From NCBI GenBank assembly GCA_030537855.1, contig JAUNVD010000023.1:1-32928 (forward strand): a stretch of 32,928 nucleotides of DNA, given 5' to 3'. The translations under genes were made by a program, and so were the position numbers. Shown one piece after another: positions 16,798-25,915 of this stretch. This DNA comes from Tissierellia bacterium (GTDB taxonomy: Bacteria > Bacillota > Clostridia > Tissierellales > Peptoniphilaceae). How positions within the stretch are numbered: the first letter of the stretch is position 1; the number at the start of each line of letters is the position of its first letter. The notes under the pieces are model-generated. The model did no database searches, had not been told where the DNA came from, and was given only the letters and a program-made list of their open reading frames with translations.

Positions 16798-17337
16798 TTA
16801 CTTACCGGTCTTTCCTACTTTACGGCGAATATGTTCATCCACATATTTAATCCCTTTCCCTTTGTAAGGTTCCGGTTCTCTAAAGCTTCGAATCTTTGCC
16901 GCATAGGCTCCAACTTTTTGTTTGTCAATTCCACGAATAATAATCGAATTATTATTGGGAACTTCTACTTCTAAGCCTTCTGGATCTTCTAATTCTAAAG
17001 GATGAGAAAATCCTAAGGTAAGATTTAATTTATTTCCTTGTTTTGTTGCACGGTATCCAGTACCTACAATTTCTAATTGTTTTGTATATCCATTGGTTAC
17101 ACCTTCAACCATATTAGCAACCAAGGAACGAGACAATCCATGAAGAGCACGATATTTTTTTGAATCATTAGGTCGCTCTACAACTAGTTCGCCCTCTTCT
17201 ATTTTTATTTTCATTCCGCTGTCGATGGCTTGGCTAAGAGTTCCCTTCGGGCCTTTTACTTCAACTACATTGGCCTCAGAAACTTTCACTTCCACTCCGG
17301 CGGGAATTTCAATAGGTTTTTTTCCAATTCTTGACAT
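16798..17337 (-). CDS. rplF: 50S ribosomal protein L6
   Basis: 179 residues starting [15 protein letters not shown], with the two duplicated domains of L6 and the C-terminal signature [19 protein letters not shown]. The frame opens upstream at 17364, inside rpsH, but ATG 17337 has AGGAGGTG at good spacing and gives the family-standard length. Confidence 0.97.
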   Translation of the reverse strand: MSRIGKKPIEIPAGVEVKVSEANVVEVKGPKGTLSQAIDSGMKIKIEEGELVVERPNDSKKYRALHGLSRSLVANMVEGVTNGYTKQLEIVGTGYRATKQGNKLNLTLGFSHPLELEDPEGLEVEVPNNNSIIIRGIDKQKVGAYAAKIRSFREPEPYKGKGIKYVDEHIRRKVGKTGK

Positions 17338-17357
17338 TCTTACACCTCCTAGAAAGT

Positions 17358-17753
17358 TTACCAAACGTAACAGAGAACCTCTCCACCGACACCTTCGTTT
17401 CTAGCTTTTTTATCCGTTACTATTCCTTTGGAAGTAGAGATAATGGCAATGCCAAGTCCCCCTAGTACCTTGGGAACTTCATTCGCCTTGGCGTAAACTC
17501 TAAGTCCGGGTTTTGAAATCTTTTTAATACCGCTAATAACTTTTTCGCCATTCTCGCCGTATTTTAAAGTGATACGAAGTACCCCTTGTTTGTCGTCTTC
17601 TATTACATCGTATTTCTGAATATATCCTTCGTTTAATAAAATTTCAGAAATTGCTTTTTTCATATTCGACGCAGGGATATCAACGGATGTGTGTTTGGCA
17701 TTTACGCCATTTCGAATTCTCGTTAGCATATCTGCGATAGGATCTGTCATCAT
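17358..17753 (-). CDS. rpsH: 30S ribosomal protein S8
   Basis: 131 residues, [16 protein letters not shown], ending in the conserved [12 protein letters not shown]8 binds the central domain of 16S rRNA and in Escherichia coli represses the spc operon. Two adjacent ATG codons exist; the first is kept because AAAGGAGGA is 7 to 9 bases away. The rpsN stop is 30 bases upstream. Confidence 0.97.
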   Translation of the reverse strand: MMTDPIADMLTRIRNGVNAKHTSVDIPASNMKKAISEILLNEGYIQKYDVIEDDKQGVLRITLKYGENGEKVISGIKKISKPGLRVYAKANEVPKVLGGLGIAIISTSKGIVTDKKARNEGVGGEVLCYVW

Positions 17754-17783
17754 AATCGCGTTCCTCCTTTCGTTAACGGTTCA

Positions 17784-17969
17784 TTACCAGCTGGCTTTAC
17801 GTACACCGGGAATTTCTCCCTTGTAAGCCAATTCTCTAAAACAAATTCTACAAATACCGTACTTTCGGAGCACTGCATGAGGTCTTCCGCAAATGCTGCA
17901 ACGAGTGTAGGCTCTGGTCGAATATTTTGGTTTTCTCTTTTGTTTTGCAATCATTGATTTTTTTGCCAC
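17784..17969 (-). CDS. rpsN: 30S ribosomal protein S14, zinc type
   Basis: 61 residues. Four cysteines (24, 27, 40, 43) in the pattern C-x2-C...C-x2-C mark the zinc-binding short form of S14. The C-terminus IPGVRKASW is the family ending. It lies between rplE and rpsH. A larger overlapping frame in another phase at 17750-17950 is only its shadow. Confidence 0.96.
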   Translation of the reverse strand: MAKKSMIAKQKRKPKYSTRAYTRCSICGRPHAVLRKYGICRICFRELAYKGEIPGVRKASW

Positions 17970-17984
17970 AAAATTTCCTCCTTC

Positions 17985-18527
17985 TTATTTCGCAAAGGGC
18001 ATTCCCATTTGTTCTAAAAATGCTTTTGCTTCTTCGTCCGTGTTTGCGGTAGTTACTACAACAACATTCATACCTCTAATTGTGTCCACCTTGTCGTATT
18101 CAATTTCCGGGAAGATTAATTGTTCTTTAATTCCTAAGGCATAGTTTCCTCTACCATCAAAGGCAGCAGGGTTTACTCCACGGAAGTCACGAACTCTGGG
18201 AAGGGCAATATTCATCAATTTATCTAAAAAGTCATACATTTTTTCCCCACGAAGGGTGACTTTACATCCAATTTTGTTTCCTTCACGAAGCTTAAAGTTC
18301 GCAATGGATTTTTTTGCTACCGTTACTACCGGCTTTTGTCCTGCAATAATGGTTAAGTCATTAACAGCGGATTCTAAAGCTTTTGGATTATCTTTTGCTT
18401 CTCCAACTCCAATATTAATAATGACCTTTTCTAATTTTGGAACTTCCATTATGCTTTTGTATCCAAATTTATCCATTAAATGACTTACTACTTCGTCATT
18501 ATATTTTTCCTTTAATCTGGAAGTCAT
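17985..18527 (-). CDS. rplE: 50S ribosomal protein L5
   Basis: 180 residues, a 5S rRNA-binding protein contacting the P-site tRNA. Visible landmarks are [16 protein letters not shown] and [10 protein letters not shown]. Two ATG codons stand in tandem at 18530 and 18527. The ribosome-binding GGAGG is 3 bases from the first and 6 from the second, so the second is preferred; the choice changes only one residue. Confidence 0.97.
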   Translation of the reverse strand: MTSRLKEKYNDEVVSHLMDKFGYKSIMEVPKLEKVIINIGVGEAKDNPKALESAVNDLTIIAGQKPVVTVAKKSIANFKLREGNKIGCKVTLRGEKMYDFLDKLMNIALPRVRDFRGVNPAAFDGRGNYALGIKEQLIFPEIEYDKVDTIRGMNVVVVTTANTDEEAKAFLEQMGMPFAK

Positions 18528-18544
18528 CATTTGCCTCCTCTCTA

Positions 18545-18853
18545 TTAATCAAGTGCAGCTCCGCCTCGTTTAGCGATTCTCACTTTTTTGCCATTTTCAA
18601 TTTTGTATCCTACACGAGTTGGTTTACCTGCCTTGGTGTCATAGTACATTACATTGGAAACATGAATGGGAGCTTCCGTTTTTGTAATTCCACCAGGTTG
18701 TTGTGGTCCACGAGGTTTAATATGTTTCGTTACAATATTTACTCCGTCAACAATAACTCTTTCTTCTCTTGGTAGGCATTTCTTTACTTTGCCGGTTTTG
18801 CCTCGATCTTTACCGGCAATGACCATAACCGTATCGCCTGTTTTAATTTTCAT
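18545..18853 (-). CDS. rplX: 50S ribosomal protein L24
   Basis: 102 residues with an N-terminal KOW motif ([18 protein letters not shown]) and the [18 protein letters not shown] segment. L24 starts large-subunit assembly and lines the tunnel exit. It follows rplN by 13 bases. Confidence 0.97.
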   Translation of the reverse strand: MKIKTGDTVMVIAGKDRGKTGKVKKCLPREERVIVDGVNIVTKHIKPRGPQQPGGITKTEAPIHVSNVMYYDTKAGKPTRVGYKIENGKKVRIAKRGGAALD

Positions 18854-18866
18854 TCAAGGCACCTCC

Positions 18867-19235
18867 TTAAAGTACTTCTGGTGCAAGAGAGATGATTTTC
18901 ATAAAGTTTTCTCCTCTAAGCTCTCTCGTTACCGGTCCGAAGATACGCGTGCCTACTGGGCTACGATCTTCTTTTATAATTACTGCTGCATTATCATCGA
19001 ATTTAATATATGAACCGTCTTTACGGCTAATTCCTTTTTTTGATCTGACGATAACAGCTTTCACCACTTGCCCTTTCTTAACAACGCCACCGGGTGTTGC
19101 ATGTTTTACACTACATACCACAATGTCGCCAATATTAGCTACGCGGCGATTTGTTCCTCCTAGAACCTTAATAACACCAAGTTCTCTGGCTCCGGAGTTA
19201 TCTGCTACCCTCATTCTGGATTCTTGTTGAATCAT
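18867..19235 (-). CDS. rplN: 50S ribosomal protein L14
   Basis: 122 residues, the invariant length of L14. It opens [19 protein letters not shown] and ends [13 protein letters not shown]14 lies at the subunit interface. It follows rpsQ by 26 bases. Confidence 0.97.
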   Translation of the reverse strand: MIQQESRMRVADNSGARELGVIKVLGGTNRRVANIGDIVVCSVKHATPGGVVKKGQVVKAVIVRSKKGISRKDGSYIKFDDNAAVIIKEDRSPVGTRIFGPVTRELRGENFMKIISLAPEVL

Positions 19236-19261
19236 GGTAAGAACCTCCCTTCAAAACCCTA

Positions 19262-19516
19262 TTATTTTGCTTTTTCAATAACTTCTACCAGTCTCCAACA
19301 TTTATCACGAGATAATGGTCTGGTTTCCATAATGCGAACTTTGTCCCCGATGTTACATGTGTTTTCTTCATCGTGAGCTTTGAATTTTGTAGTCTTGGTC
19401 ATGCGCTTACCATAGATGGGATGAGTGACGAATGTCTCAACGGCTACAACAATGGTTTTTTCCATTTTGTCACTGACTACTGTTCCCGTAATCATTTTTC
19501 TACTATTTCTTTCCAT
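19262..19516 (-). CDS. rpsQ: 30S ribosomal protein S17
   Basis: 84 residues with an OB fold, [18 protein letters not shown] and the ending [12 protein letters not shown]17 is a primary 16S rRNA binder. It follows rpmC by only 6 bases. Confidence 0.97.
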   Translation of the reverse strand: MERNSRKMITGTVVSDKMEKTIVVAVETFVTHPIYGKRMTKTTKFKAHDEENTCNIGDKVRIMETRPLSRDKCWRLVEVIEKAK

Positions 19517-19522
19517 TTGAGA

Positions 19523-19729
19523 TTAAGCCTCCCTTCCCAAGTTCAATTCACGTTCTCTCAAGATCGTCTTAACACGAGCAATATCTTTTTTTACTGCTTT
19601 TATATTTGATGGATTATCAAGTTGACCTGTTGCCAATTGAAATCTTAAATTAAATAGTTCACTTTTTAATTCTACAACTTTTTTGCCCAATTCTTCACTG
19701 GACATTTGGCGAATTTCTTTAGTCTTCAT
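19523..19729 (-). CDS. rpmC: 50S ribosomal protein L29
   Basis: 68 residues, two long helices with the signature [17 protein letters not shown]29 sits at the tunnel exit and helps dock the signal recognition particle and trigger factor. The longest frame starts at 19741, but GGATGGTGA lies just before ATG 19729, giving the family start MKTKEIRQM. The gene overlaps the rplP end by 11 bases. Confidence 0.96.
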   Translation of the reverse strand: MKTKEIRQMSSEELGKKVVELKSELFNLRFQLATGQLDNPSNIKAVKKDIARVKTILRERELNLGREA

Positions 19730-20156
19730 TTGATTCACCATCCTTTTCTTCTACTTTAGAGACGAATTTCGTCTTAATAGGTAATTTATTTGAAGCTAGA
19801 CGCATTGCTTCTCTTGCAATCTCATCGGAAACACCGCTCATTTCAAATAAAATACGTCCCGGTTTCACAACAGCTACCCAGTATTCTGGAGCACCTTTAC
19901 CAGAACCCATTCGAGTTTCTGCCGGTTTTTCTGTTACTGGCTTATCAGGGAAAATTTTAATCCAAATATTACCGCCACGACGAATATAACGAGTCATTGC
20001 ACGACGAGCAGCCTCAATTTGATTTGAAGTAATCCATGCTGGCTCAATAGCTTGCAAACCATACTCTCCGTAGGTTAGAGTGTTGCCGCGATGTGCATTT
20101 CCCTTCATTCTGCCTCTATGAACTCTACGATATTTCACTCTTTTAGGCATTAACAT
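19719..20156 (-). CDS. rplP: 50S ribosomal protein L16
   Basis: 145 residues, [19 protein letters not shown], with [19 protein letters not shown] and RMGSGKG as family landmarks. L16 helps shape the A site of the large subunit. Its last bases overlap the start of rpmC, so the two are translationally coupled. Confidence 0.97.
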   Translation of the reverse strand: MLMPKRVKYRRVHRGRMKGNAHRGNTLTYGEYGLQAIEPAWITSNQIEAARRAMTRYIRRGGNIWIKIFPDKPVTEKPAETRMGSGKGAPEYWVAVVKPGRILFEMSGVSDEIAREAMRLASNKLPIKTKFVSKVEEKDGESNED

Positions 20157-20177
20157 ATGCGTTCCTCCTTCCTACGA

Positions 20178-20933
20178 TTAAGCTTTACGATCGTTGGATC
20201 TTCGATTGTTTTGTGATCCTCTTCTACGATTTCTATTATCTCTTCCATCACGACCATCACGACGATTTCTACGATTGTCACGACGTTTTCTATCTTGTGG
20301 TATTTCAGGAAGAACCTCACCTTTATAAAGCCAAACTTTTACACCAAGTTTTCCATAGGTGGTGTCTGCTTCCGCAAAACCATAATCAATATCAGCACGT
20401 AGTGTTTGTAGCGGGATGGTTCCTTCACTATATCCTTCGGTTCTGGCCATATCTGCTCCACCTAAACGTCCGGCTACGGAAGTCTTGATACCTTTTGCGC
20501 CTAATCGCATCGTACGTTGGATTGATTGTTTCATTGCACGTCTAAAAGAAATTCTTCTTTCTAGTTGAGATGCAATATTTTCAGCCACTAATTGGGCATT
20601 CAAATCCGGTACTTTAATTTCTTCTACATTTACTACAACAGATTTCCCTGTCATTTTCTCTAATTTTGTACGTAATTCTTCTACACCAGCGCCACCACGG
20701 CCAATAACCATACCTGGCTTACCTGTGTGAATCGTAATCTTTACCTTATTGGCAGCTCTTTCAATTTGAATGTTAGAAATCCCTGCTTGGTATAATTCCT
20801 TTTTCACATACGTACGAATTTGATTGTCTTCTAATAATAAATCTCCGAAATTCTTTTTATCTGCATACCACTTAGAATCCCAGTCTTTAATGATTCCTAC
20901 TCTAAGACCTTTAGGATTTACCTTTTGACCCAT
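20178..20933 (-). CDS. rpsC: 30S ribosomal protein S3 with long basic tail
   Basis: 251 residues. The N-terminal KH domain ([13 protein letters not shown] near 78-90) and the C-terminal S3 domain ([20 protein letters not shown]) are complete. After the usual end near residue 215 there is an extra tail of about 35 residues made of Arg, Asn, Asp and Gly ([20 protein letters not shown] and onward), longer than the S3 tail of Bacillus. S3 forms part of the mRNA entry channel, so the tail probably adds RNA contacts at the entry site. Confidence 0.96.
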   Translation of the reverse strand: MGQKVNPKGLRVGIIKDWDSKWYADKKNFGDLLLEDNQIRTYVKKELYQAGISNIQIERAANKVKITIHTGKPGMVIGRGGAGVEELRTKLEKMTGKSVVVNVEEIKVPDLNAQLVAENIASQLERRISFRRAMKQSIQRTMRLGAKGIKTSVAGRLGGADMARTEGYSEGTIPLQTLRADIDYGFAEADTTYGKLGVKVWLYKGEVLPEIPQDRKRRDNRRNRRDGRDGRDNRNRRRGSQNNRRSNDRKA

Positions 20934-20947
20934 TGATCCATACCCCC

Positions 20948-21283
20948 TTACTCACGCTCAGCTACGACTACGCCAATATGACTACTTCTTTTCAAAATAG
21001 GATAAGCCATACCCTTCGCTTTCGGACGATATCGTTTCATTGTCGGCCCTTCATTAGCGTATGCTTGTTTCACGTATAAGTTATCACGGTCTAAGCTCAA
21101 GTTATTTTCTGCATTTGCTACTGCAGACTTTAACACTTTTTCTAGTTCCTTGGCTCCACGTTTCGGAGTGAACTTTAATAGAGCAAGAGCTTCATCTACT
21201 TGTTTACCGCGAATTTCATCACAGATAAAATGAACCTTTAATGGAGAAATTCTCACATATTTCGCGATTGCTTTAGCTTCCAT
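20948..21283 (-). CDS. rplV: 50S ribosomal protein L22
   Basis: 111 residues with [22 protein letters not shown] and the beta-hairpin segment [15 protein letters not shown] that lines the exit tunnel and is a site of macrolide resistance mutations in other bacteria. It follows rpsS by 13 bases. Confidence 0.97.
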   Translation of the reverse strand: MEAKAIAKYVRISPLKVHFICDEIRGKQVDEALALLKFTPKRGAKELEKVLKSAVANAENNLSLDRDNLYVKQAYANEGPTMKRYRPKAKGMAYPILKRSSHIGVVVAERE

Positions 21284-21296
21284 TATTTCCCTCCTC

Positions 21297-21578
21297 TTAC
21301 TTCAATGTAGTGGCTTTCTCACCACGGGAGTGACTACGAAACGTTCTTGTAGGAACGAACTCACCCAGCTTGTGGCCAACCATATCTTCAGTTATATATA
21401 TCGGAACATGTTTACGTCCATCATGAACAGCAATGGTATGAGATACCATTTCTGGAAATATTGTGGAACGTCTTGACCATGTTTTAATGACTTTCTTTTC
21501 ATTCTTTTCGTTTAACGCATCTATTTTCTTTAAAAGATGTTCATCGGCGAAAGGTCCTTTTTTAATCGATCTACTCAT
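21297..21578 (-). CDS. rpsS: 30S ribosomal protein S19
   Basis: 93 residues beginning [18 protein letters not shown] and containing [20 protein letters not shown]. It sits on the small-subunit head beside S13. It follows rplB by 23 bases. Confidence 0.97.
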   Translation of the reverse strand: MSRSIKKGPFADEHLLKKIDALNEKNEKKVIKTWSRRSTIFPEMVSHTIAVHDGRKHVPIYITEDMVGHKLGEFVPTRTFRSHSRGEKATTLK

Positions 21579-21601
21579 TGGAATCCTCCTTTCAAGCTAC
21601 G

Positions 21602-22432
21602 TTATTTCGTTCTACGACGTACAATGTACATATTGGACTTTTTATTTTTCTTACGAGTTTTTAGTCCAAGACCTTTTTTACCCCAAGGTGTCATAGGAGA
21701 TGGACGACCAATTGGAGTACGGCCTTCCCCACCACCATGTGGATGATCTACTGGGTTCATTGCAGAACCACGTACATGAGGTCTCTTGCCCATATGACGA
21801 GATCTTCCCGCCTTACCAATGGTAATAAGCTCATTGCTTACATTTCCTACTTGACCAATCGTTGCACGACATTCAATATTCACACGACGATACTCTCCTG
21901 AAGGAAGTCGTAATTGTGCATATTTTCCTTCTTTTGCCATAAGTTGTGCTTCTGTACCTGCAGAACGAACCATTTGTCCCCCTCTTCCAGGGATAAGTTC
22001 TACATTATGAATAGTAGTACCTACTGGGATAAATCTTAAAGGAAGTGCATTCCCTAGCTTAATATCAGCATCTACACCAGACTCAATAACATCTCCTACT
22101 TTTAAGCCATTCGGAGCTAAAATATATCTTTTTTCTCCATCTGCATAGTTAATAAGTGCAATAAATGCTGTACGATTAGGATCATACTCAATTGCTGCTA
22201 CACGACCTTCAATACCGTCTTTATTTCTTTTAAAATCTATAATTCTATATTTTTTCTTTGCTCCACCGCCACGGTGTCTACTAGTAATTCTACCTTGTCC
22301 ATTACGTCCGGAATGTTTATTCAAGGTAACTACCAAGGATTTTTCCGGGGTGGATTTTGTGATTTCTTCAAATGTTGAAACCGTCATTTCCCGTCTTGCA
22401 GGGGTAGTCGGTTTAAAACCTTTAATCGCCAT
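21602..22432 (-). CDS. rplB: 50S ribosomal protein L2
   Basis: 276 residues, the standard length. The near-universal C-terminal [19 protein letters not shown] segment, containing the histidine important near the peptidyl transferase centre, is present. It follows rplW by 19 bases. Confidence 0.98.
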   Translation of the reverse strand: MAIKGFKPTTPARREMTVSTFEEITKSTPEKSLVVTLNKHSGRNGQGRITSRHRGGGAKKKYRIIDFKRNKDGIEGRVAAIEYDPNRTAFIALINYADGEKRYILAPNGLKVGDVIESGVDADIKLGNALPLRFIPVGTTIHNVELIPGRGGQMVRSAGTEAQLMAKEGKYAQLRLPSGEYRRVNIECRATIGQVGNVSNELITIGKAGRSRHMGKRPHVRGSAMNPVDHPHGGGEGRTPIGRPSPMTPWGKKGLGLKTRKKNKKSNMYIVRRRTK

Positions 22433-22451
22433 TATTAATCCCTCCTATACC

Positions 22452-22742
22452 TTATTCCATTCCTTCGAAAAACTCGATGGACTTAGAATCATCGGTTAGC
22501 GTGACAATTGCTTTTTTCCAATTAGGACGACGCCCACTGGTTGCACCTTGACGTTTTAACTTACCACGCATATTCATTGTATTTACATTTTTAACTTTTA
22601 CATCAAAAATATCTTCAATTGCTGTTTTGATTTCACGTTTATTTGCCTTTTTCGCCACAACAAAGGTGTATTTATTCTCTTCCATATCCATCATACTACG
22701 TTCAGTAATAATAGGGCGAATGATAATATCATAATTCAACAT
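22452..22742 (-). CDS. rplW: 50S ribosomal protein L23
   Basis: 96 residues; [21 protein letters not shown] and the [15 protein letters not shown] region mark L23, which docks trigger factor and the signal recognition particle at the tunnel exit. Its ATG shares one base with the rplD stop (TAATG), a translational coupling arrangement. Confidence 0.97.
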   Translation of the reverse strand: MLNYDIIIRPIITERSMMDMEENKYTFVVAKKANKREIKTAIEDIFDVKVKNVNTMNMRGKLKRQGATSGRRPNWKKAIVTLTDDSKSIEFFEGME

Positions 22743-23365
22743 TAGTTGTACACCTCCTGAATTTGTTCCAAGGCATCTTTTGTTACAAGTAAAGTATCAT
22801 GTTTTAAAATATCATATACATTTAAAGTATTTACAGAAGCAAACTTTACTCCCTTTATATTTCGTCCGGAACGAATGACATTGTCATCTTTTTCTCCTAA
22901 AACAACTAAGGCTTTTTTATCTACCTTTACAGCTTCTAAAAATTTCACAAAGTCCTTAGTTTTTGGTGCGTCAAAGGTAATATTATCAACAACTACAAGA
23001 CCTTCTTCCCTTACCTTATCTGTTAGTACAGATTTCATAGCAAGGCGACGTACCTTTTTCGGTGTAGTATAAGAATAATCCCTTGGTTTTGGTGCGAACA
23101 CAACTCCGCCACCTTTCCATTGAGGAGAACGGATACTACCTTGTCTTGCACGACCGGTTCCCTTTTGTCTCCAGGGTTTTCTACCTCCACCACGAACTTC
23201 TGCACGTGTTTTTGCAGATTGCGTTCCTTGACGGCGATTTGCCAAAATATTTTTTACGACTAAATAAACACAATGCTCATTTACCTCTACATCAAAGATG
23301 CTGTCTTTTAATTCAATCTCTTCTAGTGAAGAGCCTTCCATGTTGACCATTTGAATTTTAGGCAT
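22742..23365 (-). CDS. rplD: 50S ribosomal protein L4
   Basis: 207 residues. The extended loop with [20 protein letters not shown] reaches the exit-tunnel wall. In Escherichia coli L4 is the autogenous repressor of the S10 operon by binding the leader; the present operon also has a structured leader, but a link to L4 is not shown by the sequence. Confidence 0.97.
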   Translation of the reverse strand: MPKIQMVNMEGSSLEEIELKDSIFDVEVNEHCVYLVVKNILANRRQGTQSAKTRAEVRGGGRKPWRQKGTGRARQGSIRSPQWKGGGVVFAPKPRDYSYTTPKKVRRLAMKSVLTDKVREEGLVVVDNITFDAPKTKDFVKFLEAVKVDKKALVVLGEKDDNVIRSGRNIKGVKFASVNTLNVYDILKHDTLLVTKDALEQIQEVYN

Positions 23366-23388
23366 GTGTTACCCTCCTTCCACAGTAC

Positions 23389-24021
23389 TTATTTACCGGC
23401 CTTTACCGATTCTCTTATTTCTACGATTCCTTTTTTGGGGCCCGGGATGGCACCTTTTACAAGAATGACATTTGTCTCTACATCCACTCGAATTACTTCA
23501 AGATTTTGTACCGTCACTCTTTCATGTCCCATTTTTCCAGCCATACGATGACCTTTCCAAACCTTTCCCGGATCAGATGCAGCTCCCATACCACCAGGCA
23601 TTCTGTGGAATTTAGACCCATGAGTCTCACGTCCTCTAGCAAAACCATGACGCTTGATGACACCGGCTGTTCCTTTTCCTTTAGAAGTTCCTGTTACATC
23701 TACCTTATCTCCAGCTGCAAACATATCTACTTTTAATTCATCCCCAACATTATATTCATCAGGGTTCTCACAACGGAATTCACGAATTACTTTCTTGTAA
23801 TCCACACCAGCTTTATCGAAATGTCCCTTTAAAGGTTTATTCACTCTATGTTCTTTCACATTTCCTGAGCCAACTTGAACTCCATTATAACCATCTCTTT
23901 CCACTGTCTTTTTCTGAATCACTATTTGTGGTTCTGCTTCGATGACAGTAACGGGAACAACCTCACCATTTTCATTAAAAAGTTGGGTCATGCCCAGTTT
24001 TCTACCAATCATATACTTCAT
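23389..24021 (-). CDS. rplC: 50S ribosomal protein L3
   Basis: 210 residues starting [15 protein letters not shown], with [19 protein letters not shown] in the central extension that approaches the peptidyl transferase centre. The frame opens at 24060, but AGGAGGTGCAGGA fixes ATG 24021 and gives the usual length. The 66-base gap from rpsJ is long for this operon and holds a promoter-like sequence. Confidence 0.97.
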   Translation of the reverse strand: MKYMIGRKLGMTQLFNENGEVVPVTVIEAEPQIVIQKKTVERDGYNGVQVGSGNVKEHRVNKPLKGHFDKAGVDYKKVIREFRCENPDEYNVGDELKVDMFAAGDKVDVTGTSKGKGTAGVIKRHGFARGRETHGSKFHRMPGGMGAASDPGKVWKGHRMAGKMGHERVTVQNLEVIRVDVETNVILVKGAIPGPKKGIVEIRESVKAGK

Positions 24022-24046
24022 TCCTGCACCTCCTAAGTTATAGCGG

Positions 24047-24075
24047 ATTATATCTAGCATATAATCATATATAAA
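24047..24075 (-). promoter_or_regulatory. Candidate internal promoter before rplC
   Basis: On the minus strand TTTATA (24075-24070), 17 bases, then a perfect TATAAT (24052-24047), 25 bases before the rplC start. The flanks are AT-rich, so a chance match cannot be excluded. If active it would transcribe the operon without rpsJ and its leader. Confidence 0.35.
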
Positions 24076-24087
24076 GAATAAGAAATC

Positions 24088-24405
24088 TTATAACTTTATT
24101 TCAATATCTACACCAGCGGGTAAATTTAATTTCATAAGCGAATCAACTGTTTTTTGATTCGGATTTAAAATATCGATTAATCTCTTATGAGTTCTTTGCT
24201 CAAATTGCTCTCTTGAATCCTTATGTTTGTGAACAGAACGTAAAATTGTAATAATTTCCTTTTCCGTTGGTAGAGGAATCGGACCAGATACTACAGCACC
24301 TGTAGTCTTTGCCGCTTCAACAATTCGCTTTGCAGAATTGTCCAAAATCTCATGATCATAAGCTTTCAATCGAATTCTAATTTTTTGTTTACCATTGTTT
24401 GACAT
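24088..24405 (-). CDS. rpsJ: 30S ribosomal protein S10
   Basis: 105 residues, [21 protein letters not shown] and the [16 protein letters not shown] loop typical of S10. S10 is both a 3'-domain small-subunit protein and the transcription factor NusE that joins antitermination complexes. It is the first gene of the operon; no tuf gene precedes it. AGGAGGG lies 5 bases before the ATG and may be masked by leader pairing. Confidence 0.97.
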   Translation of the reverse strand: MSNNGKQKIRIRLKAYDHEILDNSAKRIVEAAKTTGAVVSGPIPLPTEKEIITILRSVHKHKDSREQFEQRTHKRLIDILNPNQKTVDSLMKLNLPAGVDIEIKL

Positions 24406-24618
24406 ATTTTCCCTCCTATTTCATACTTTCGATGGGAGGTCAAGTTCCCGATACACGTTCCCGGGTGTTTCATATTCCCAGAAAGAAAAAAGGAACTTGA
24501 TCACGCCTTGGTTCACAGACCAAAACTTCTCCACAATAATTCCCTTAAAACAGGACAAAACCAAAGTTTGTCTAACCTTAAGCAACCTATTGCATCATCG
24601 CAATGTCATTTTGCATAC
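24406..24618 (-). promoter_or_regulatory. Structured 5' leader of the S10 operon, candidate attenuator
   Basis: About 210 transcribed bases without a convincing reading frame but with several pairings. Arm A (24546-24538) can pair with arm B (24498-24489 region) over 9 bp including two G-T pairs; arm B runs straight into six T residues (24491-24486), as in a terminator, and the loop holds a TTGGT/ACCAA hairpin (24523-24508). Arm B (24500-24492, TCAAGTTCC) also pairs perfectly over 9 bp with arm C (24448-24440), which would exclude A-B. CCTCC (24439-24435) can pair with GGAGG of the rpsJ ribosome-binding site. The sequence supports alternative folding; a regulatory role and its signal are inferred. 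Confidence 0.5.
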
Positions 24619-24624
24619 CCTAGT

Positions 24625-24653
24625 ATTATACATAGCTTTCCTAATGATTTCAA
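24625..24653 (-). promoter_or_regulatory. SigmaA promoter of the ribosomal operon
   Basis: On the minus strand TTGAAA (24653-24648), 17 bases, then perfect TATAAT (24630-24625). It precedes rpsJ by about 220 bases and is the only strong promoter seen for the roughly 14-kb operon. Confidence 0.85.
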
Positions 24654-24990
24654 GGGCTTTTTCAAGGAAAATAAAATATTTTTTGTTATTTTCCATAATT
24701 TCTAAAAATAAGGACTACCTTCCTTCTATTTTTATTCTTTTCTTCCTTTACAGTCTTTTCTTTAATTCTACTTTTGATTCTTTATATAAGGAAGAAACTT
24801 TTTTATTATAAAGACCTTAGATTTATTCTTGAATATAAAAGTGTATTTAAAATTATTCACATTATTATAAAAAATATTACAATGTTTTAAAGTATAGAAA
24901 GAATACCTTTTTCAAATACTTCATTAAGATTGTGAAAAAAAGATACCTTATTTATAAAAAATCTTAAAATCCTCCACTTAAATATTATTC
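24654..24990. other. AT-rich divergent intergenic region
   Basis: This stretch separates the ribosomal promoter from the etfB promoter. No protein or RNA gene was recognised. It carries isolated TTGTGAA-type half-sites (TTCACA at 24855-24860 and TTGTGAA at 24930-24936) and long A/T runs that may act as UP elements for either promoter. An open frame at 24395-24811 has no ribosome-binding site and a composition unlike the real genes. Confidence 0.4.
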
Positions 24991-24993
24991 TTA

Positions 24994-25002
24994 TGGTATA
25001 AT
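24994..25002 (+). promoter_or_regulatory. Extended -10 promoter of the etfB-etfA-dehydrogenase operon
   Basis: TGG-TATAAT is an extended -10 element (TG one base before a perfect TATAAT at 24997-25002). The -35 position (24974-24979, CCACTT) is poor, which an extended -10 can compensate. A TTGTGAA half-site (25007-25013) lies at the expected start of transcription. The leader is about 105 bases. Confidence 0.55.
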
Positions 25003-25037
25003 AACATTGTGAAAACTTTTTCTCTTATAGATTATTC

Positions 25038-25068
25038 TTTCCTTCTTTATTGATTAAAAAGAAGGAAA
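25038..25068 (+). promoter_or_regulatory. 5'-UTR hairpin upstream of etfB
   Basis: TTTCCTTCTTT (25038-25048) pairs perfectly over 11 bp with AAAGAAGGAAA (25058-25068) around a 9-base loop. No T tract follows on either strand, so it is not a classical terminator. A role in mRNA protection or regulation is possible. Confidence 0.5.
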
Positions 25069-25115
25069 AGGGATATAAGATAGTATAAAGAAGAGAAACA
25101 CTAAGGAGGTTTCAT

Positions 25116-25907
25116 ATGGAGATATTAGTTTGTATTAAGGAGGTTCCAGTAACTTCAACGGTTACCATTGACCCGGAATCTGGAAAGTTAAATCGAGATA
25201 AAGCAAAATCTCAAATTAACCCTCCAGATATGCATGCACTACAAGCAGCACTAGATATTAAGAAAAAAAGTGGTGGTAAAGTAACCGTTATCACAATGGG
25301 TCCTGAAACAGCAAAAGAATCCTTAAGAGAATGTATCACTCTAGGTGCAGATGTTGGCTATTTAGTTAGTGACGAGCACTATATGGGTGCAGATACCTTA
25401 GCTACTAGCTATGCATTGGCAAAAGCTGCACAACATTTAGGAGACTTTGATCTTGTTTTTACAGGCACCCAAACTTTAGATGGAGACACAGGCCAAGTAG
25501 GCCCGGAACTTGCTGAACGTTTAGGACTTGCACAAGTAACCTATGTCAACAAGATAGAAGAGCATAAAGAAGATGCTTTGATTGTAACACGTTATAACCA
25601 AGATCTCGTAGAAAAGATTGAAGTTAAGTTACCTGCTCTGTTAACAATTACAAGGGATGCCAATGAGATTGGTAAACCAAACATTAAATCAAAAATGGCA
25701 GCTAAAAAAGCTACCTTTGAAGACTTAACACCGGATATTATCGGTGCAGAAGACTCAAAAATAGGTTCCAAAGGTTCTCCTACGGAAGTTGTAGAAATCT
25801 ACGAGCCGGAAGAATTAGAAAAAGGAGTTATTATCCAAGAAGGAACAGAAGAAGAGTCTGTTAAAAAATTAGTCGATATATTAGTAGAAAAACAATTAAT
25901 AGGGTAG
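25116..25907 (+). CDS. etfB: Electron transfer flavoprotein subunit beta
   Basis: 263 residues. The Rossmann-like ETF fold opens MEILVCIKEVPVTSTVTID, and the nucleotide-binding segment TGTQTLDGDTGQVGPELAERLG (two parts around 117-138) is present. With EtfA it passes electrons from or to the acyl-CoA dehydrogenase encoded downstream. In anaerobic Clostridia such complexes often bifurcate electrons between crotonyl-CoA and ferredoxin using NADH; this is inferred from context, not proven here. AAGGAGGT precedes the ATG. First gene of a three-gene operon. Confidence 0.95.
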   Translation: MEILVCIKEVPVTSTVTIDPESGKLNRDKAKSQINPPDMHALQAALDIKKKSGGKVTVITMGPETAKESLRECITLGADVGYLVSDEHYMGADTLATSYALAKAAQHLGDFDLVFTGTQTLDGDTGQVGPELAERLGLAQVTYVNKIEEHKEDALIVTRYNQDLVEKIEVKLPALLTITRDANEIGKPNIKSKMAAKKATFEDLTPDIIGAEDSKIGSKGSPTEVVEIYEPEELEKGVIIQEGTEEESVKKLVDILVEKQLIG

Positions 25908-25915
25908 GTGGAATA

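Noticed and set aside
20204-20290. Short repeats resembling a CRISPR or tandem repeat
   Set aside because: The repetition comes from Arg/Asp/Asn codons in the S3 tail; there are no equal-length repeats or spacers.
24405-24473. Possible leader peptide starting at the minus-strand ATG 24473
   Set aside because: No good ribosome-binding site, and the frame runs on out of phase into rpsJ instead of stopping before it.
24395-24811. Plus-strand open frame of 138 codons opposite the S10 leader
   Set aside because: It has no ribosome-binding site, overlaps the ribosomal promoter and leader antisense, and its residue composition (many Phe, Ser, Leu runs) is that of random AT-rich sequence.
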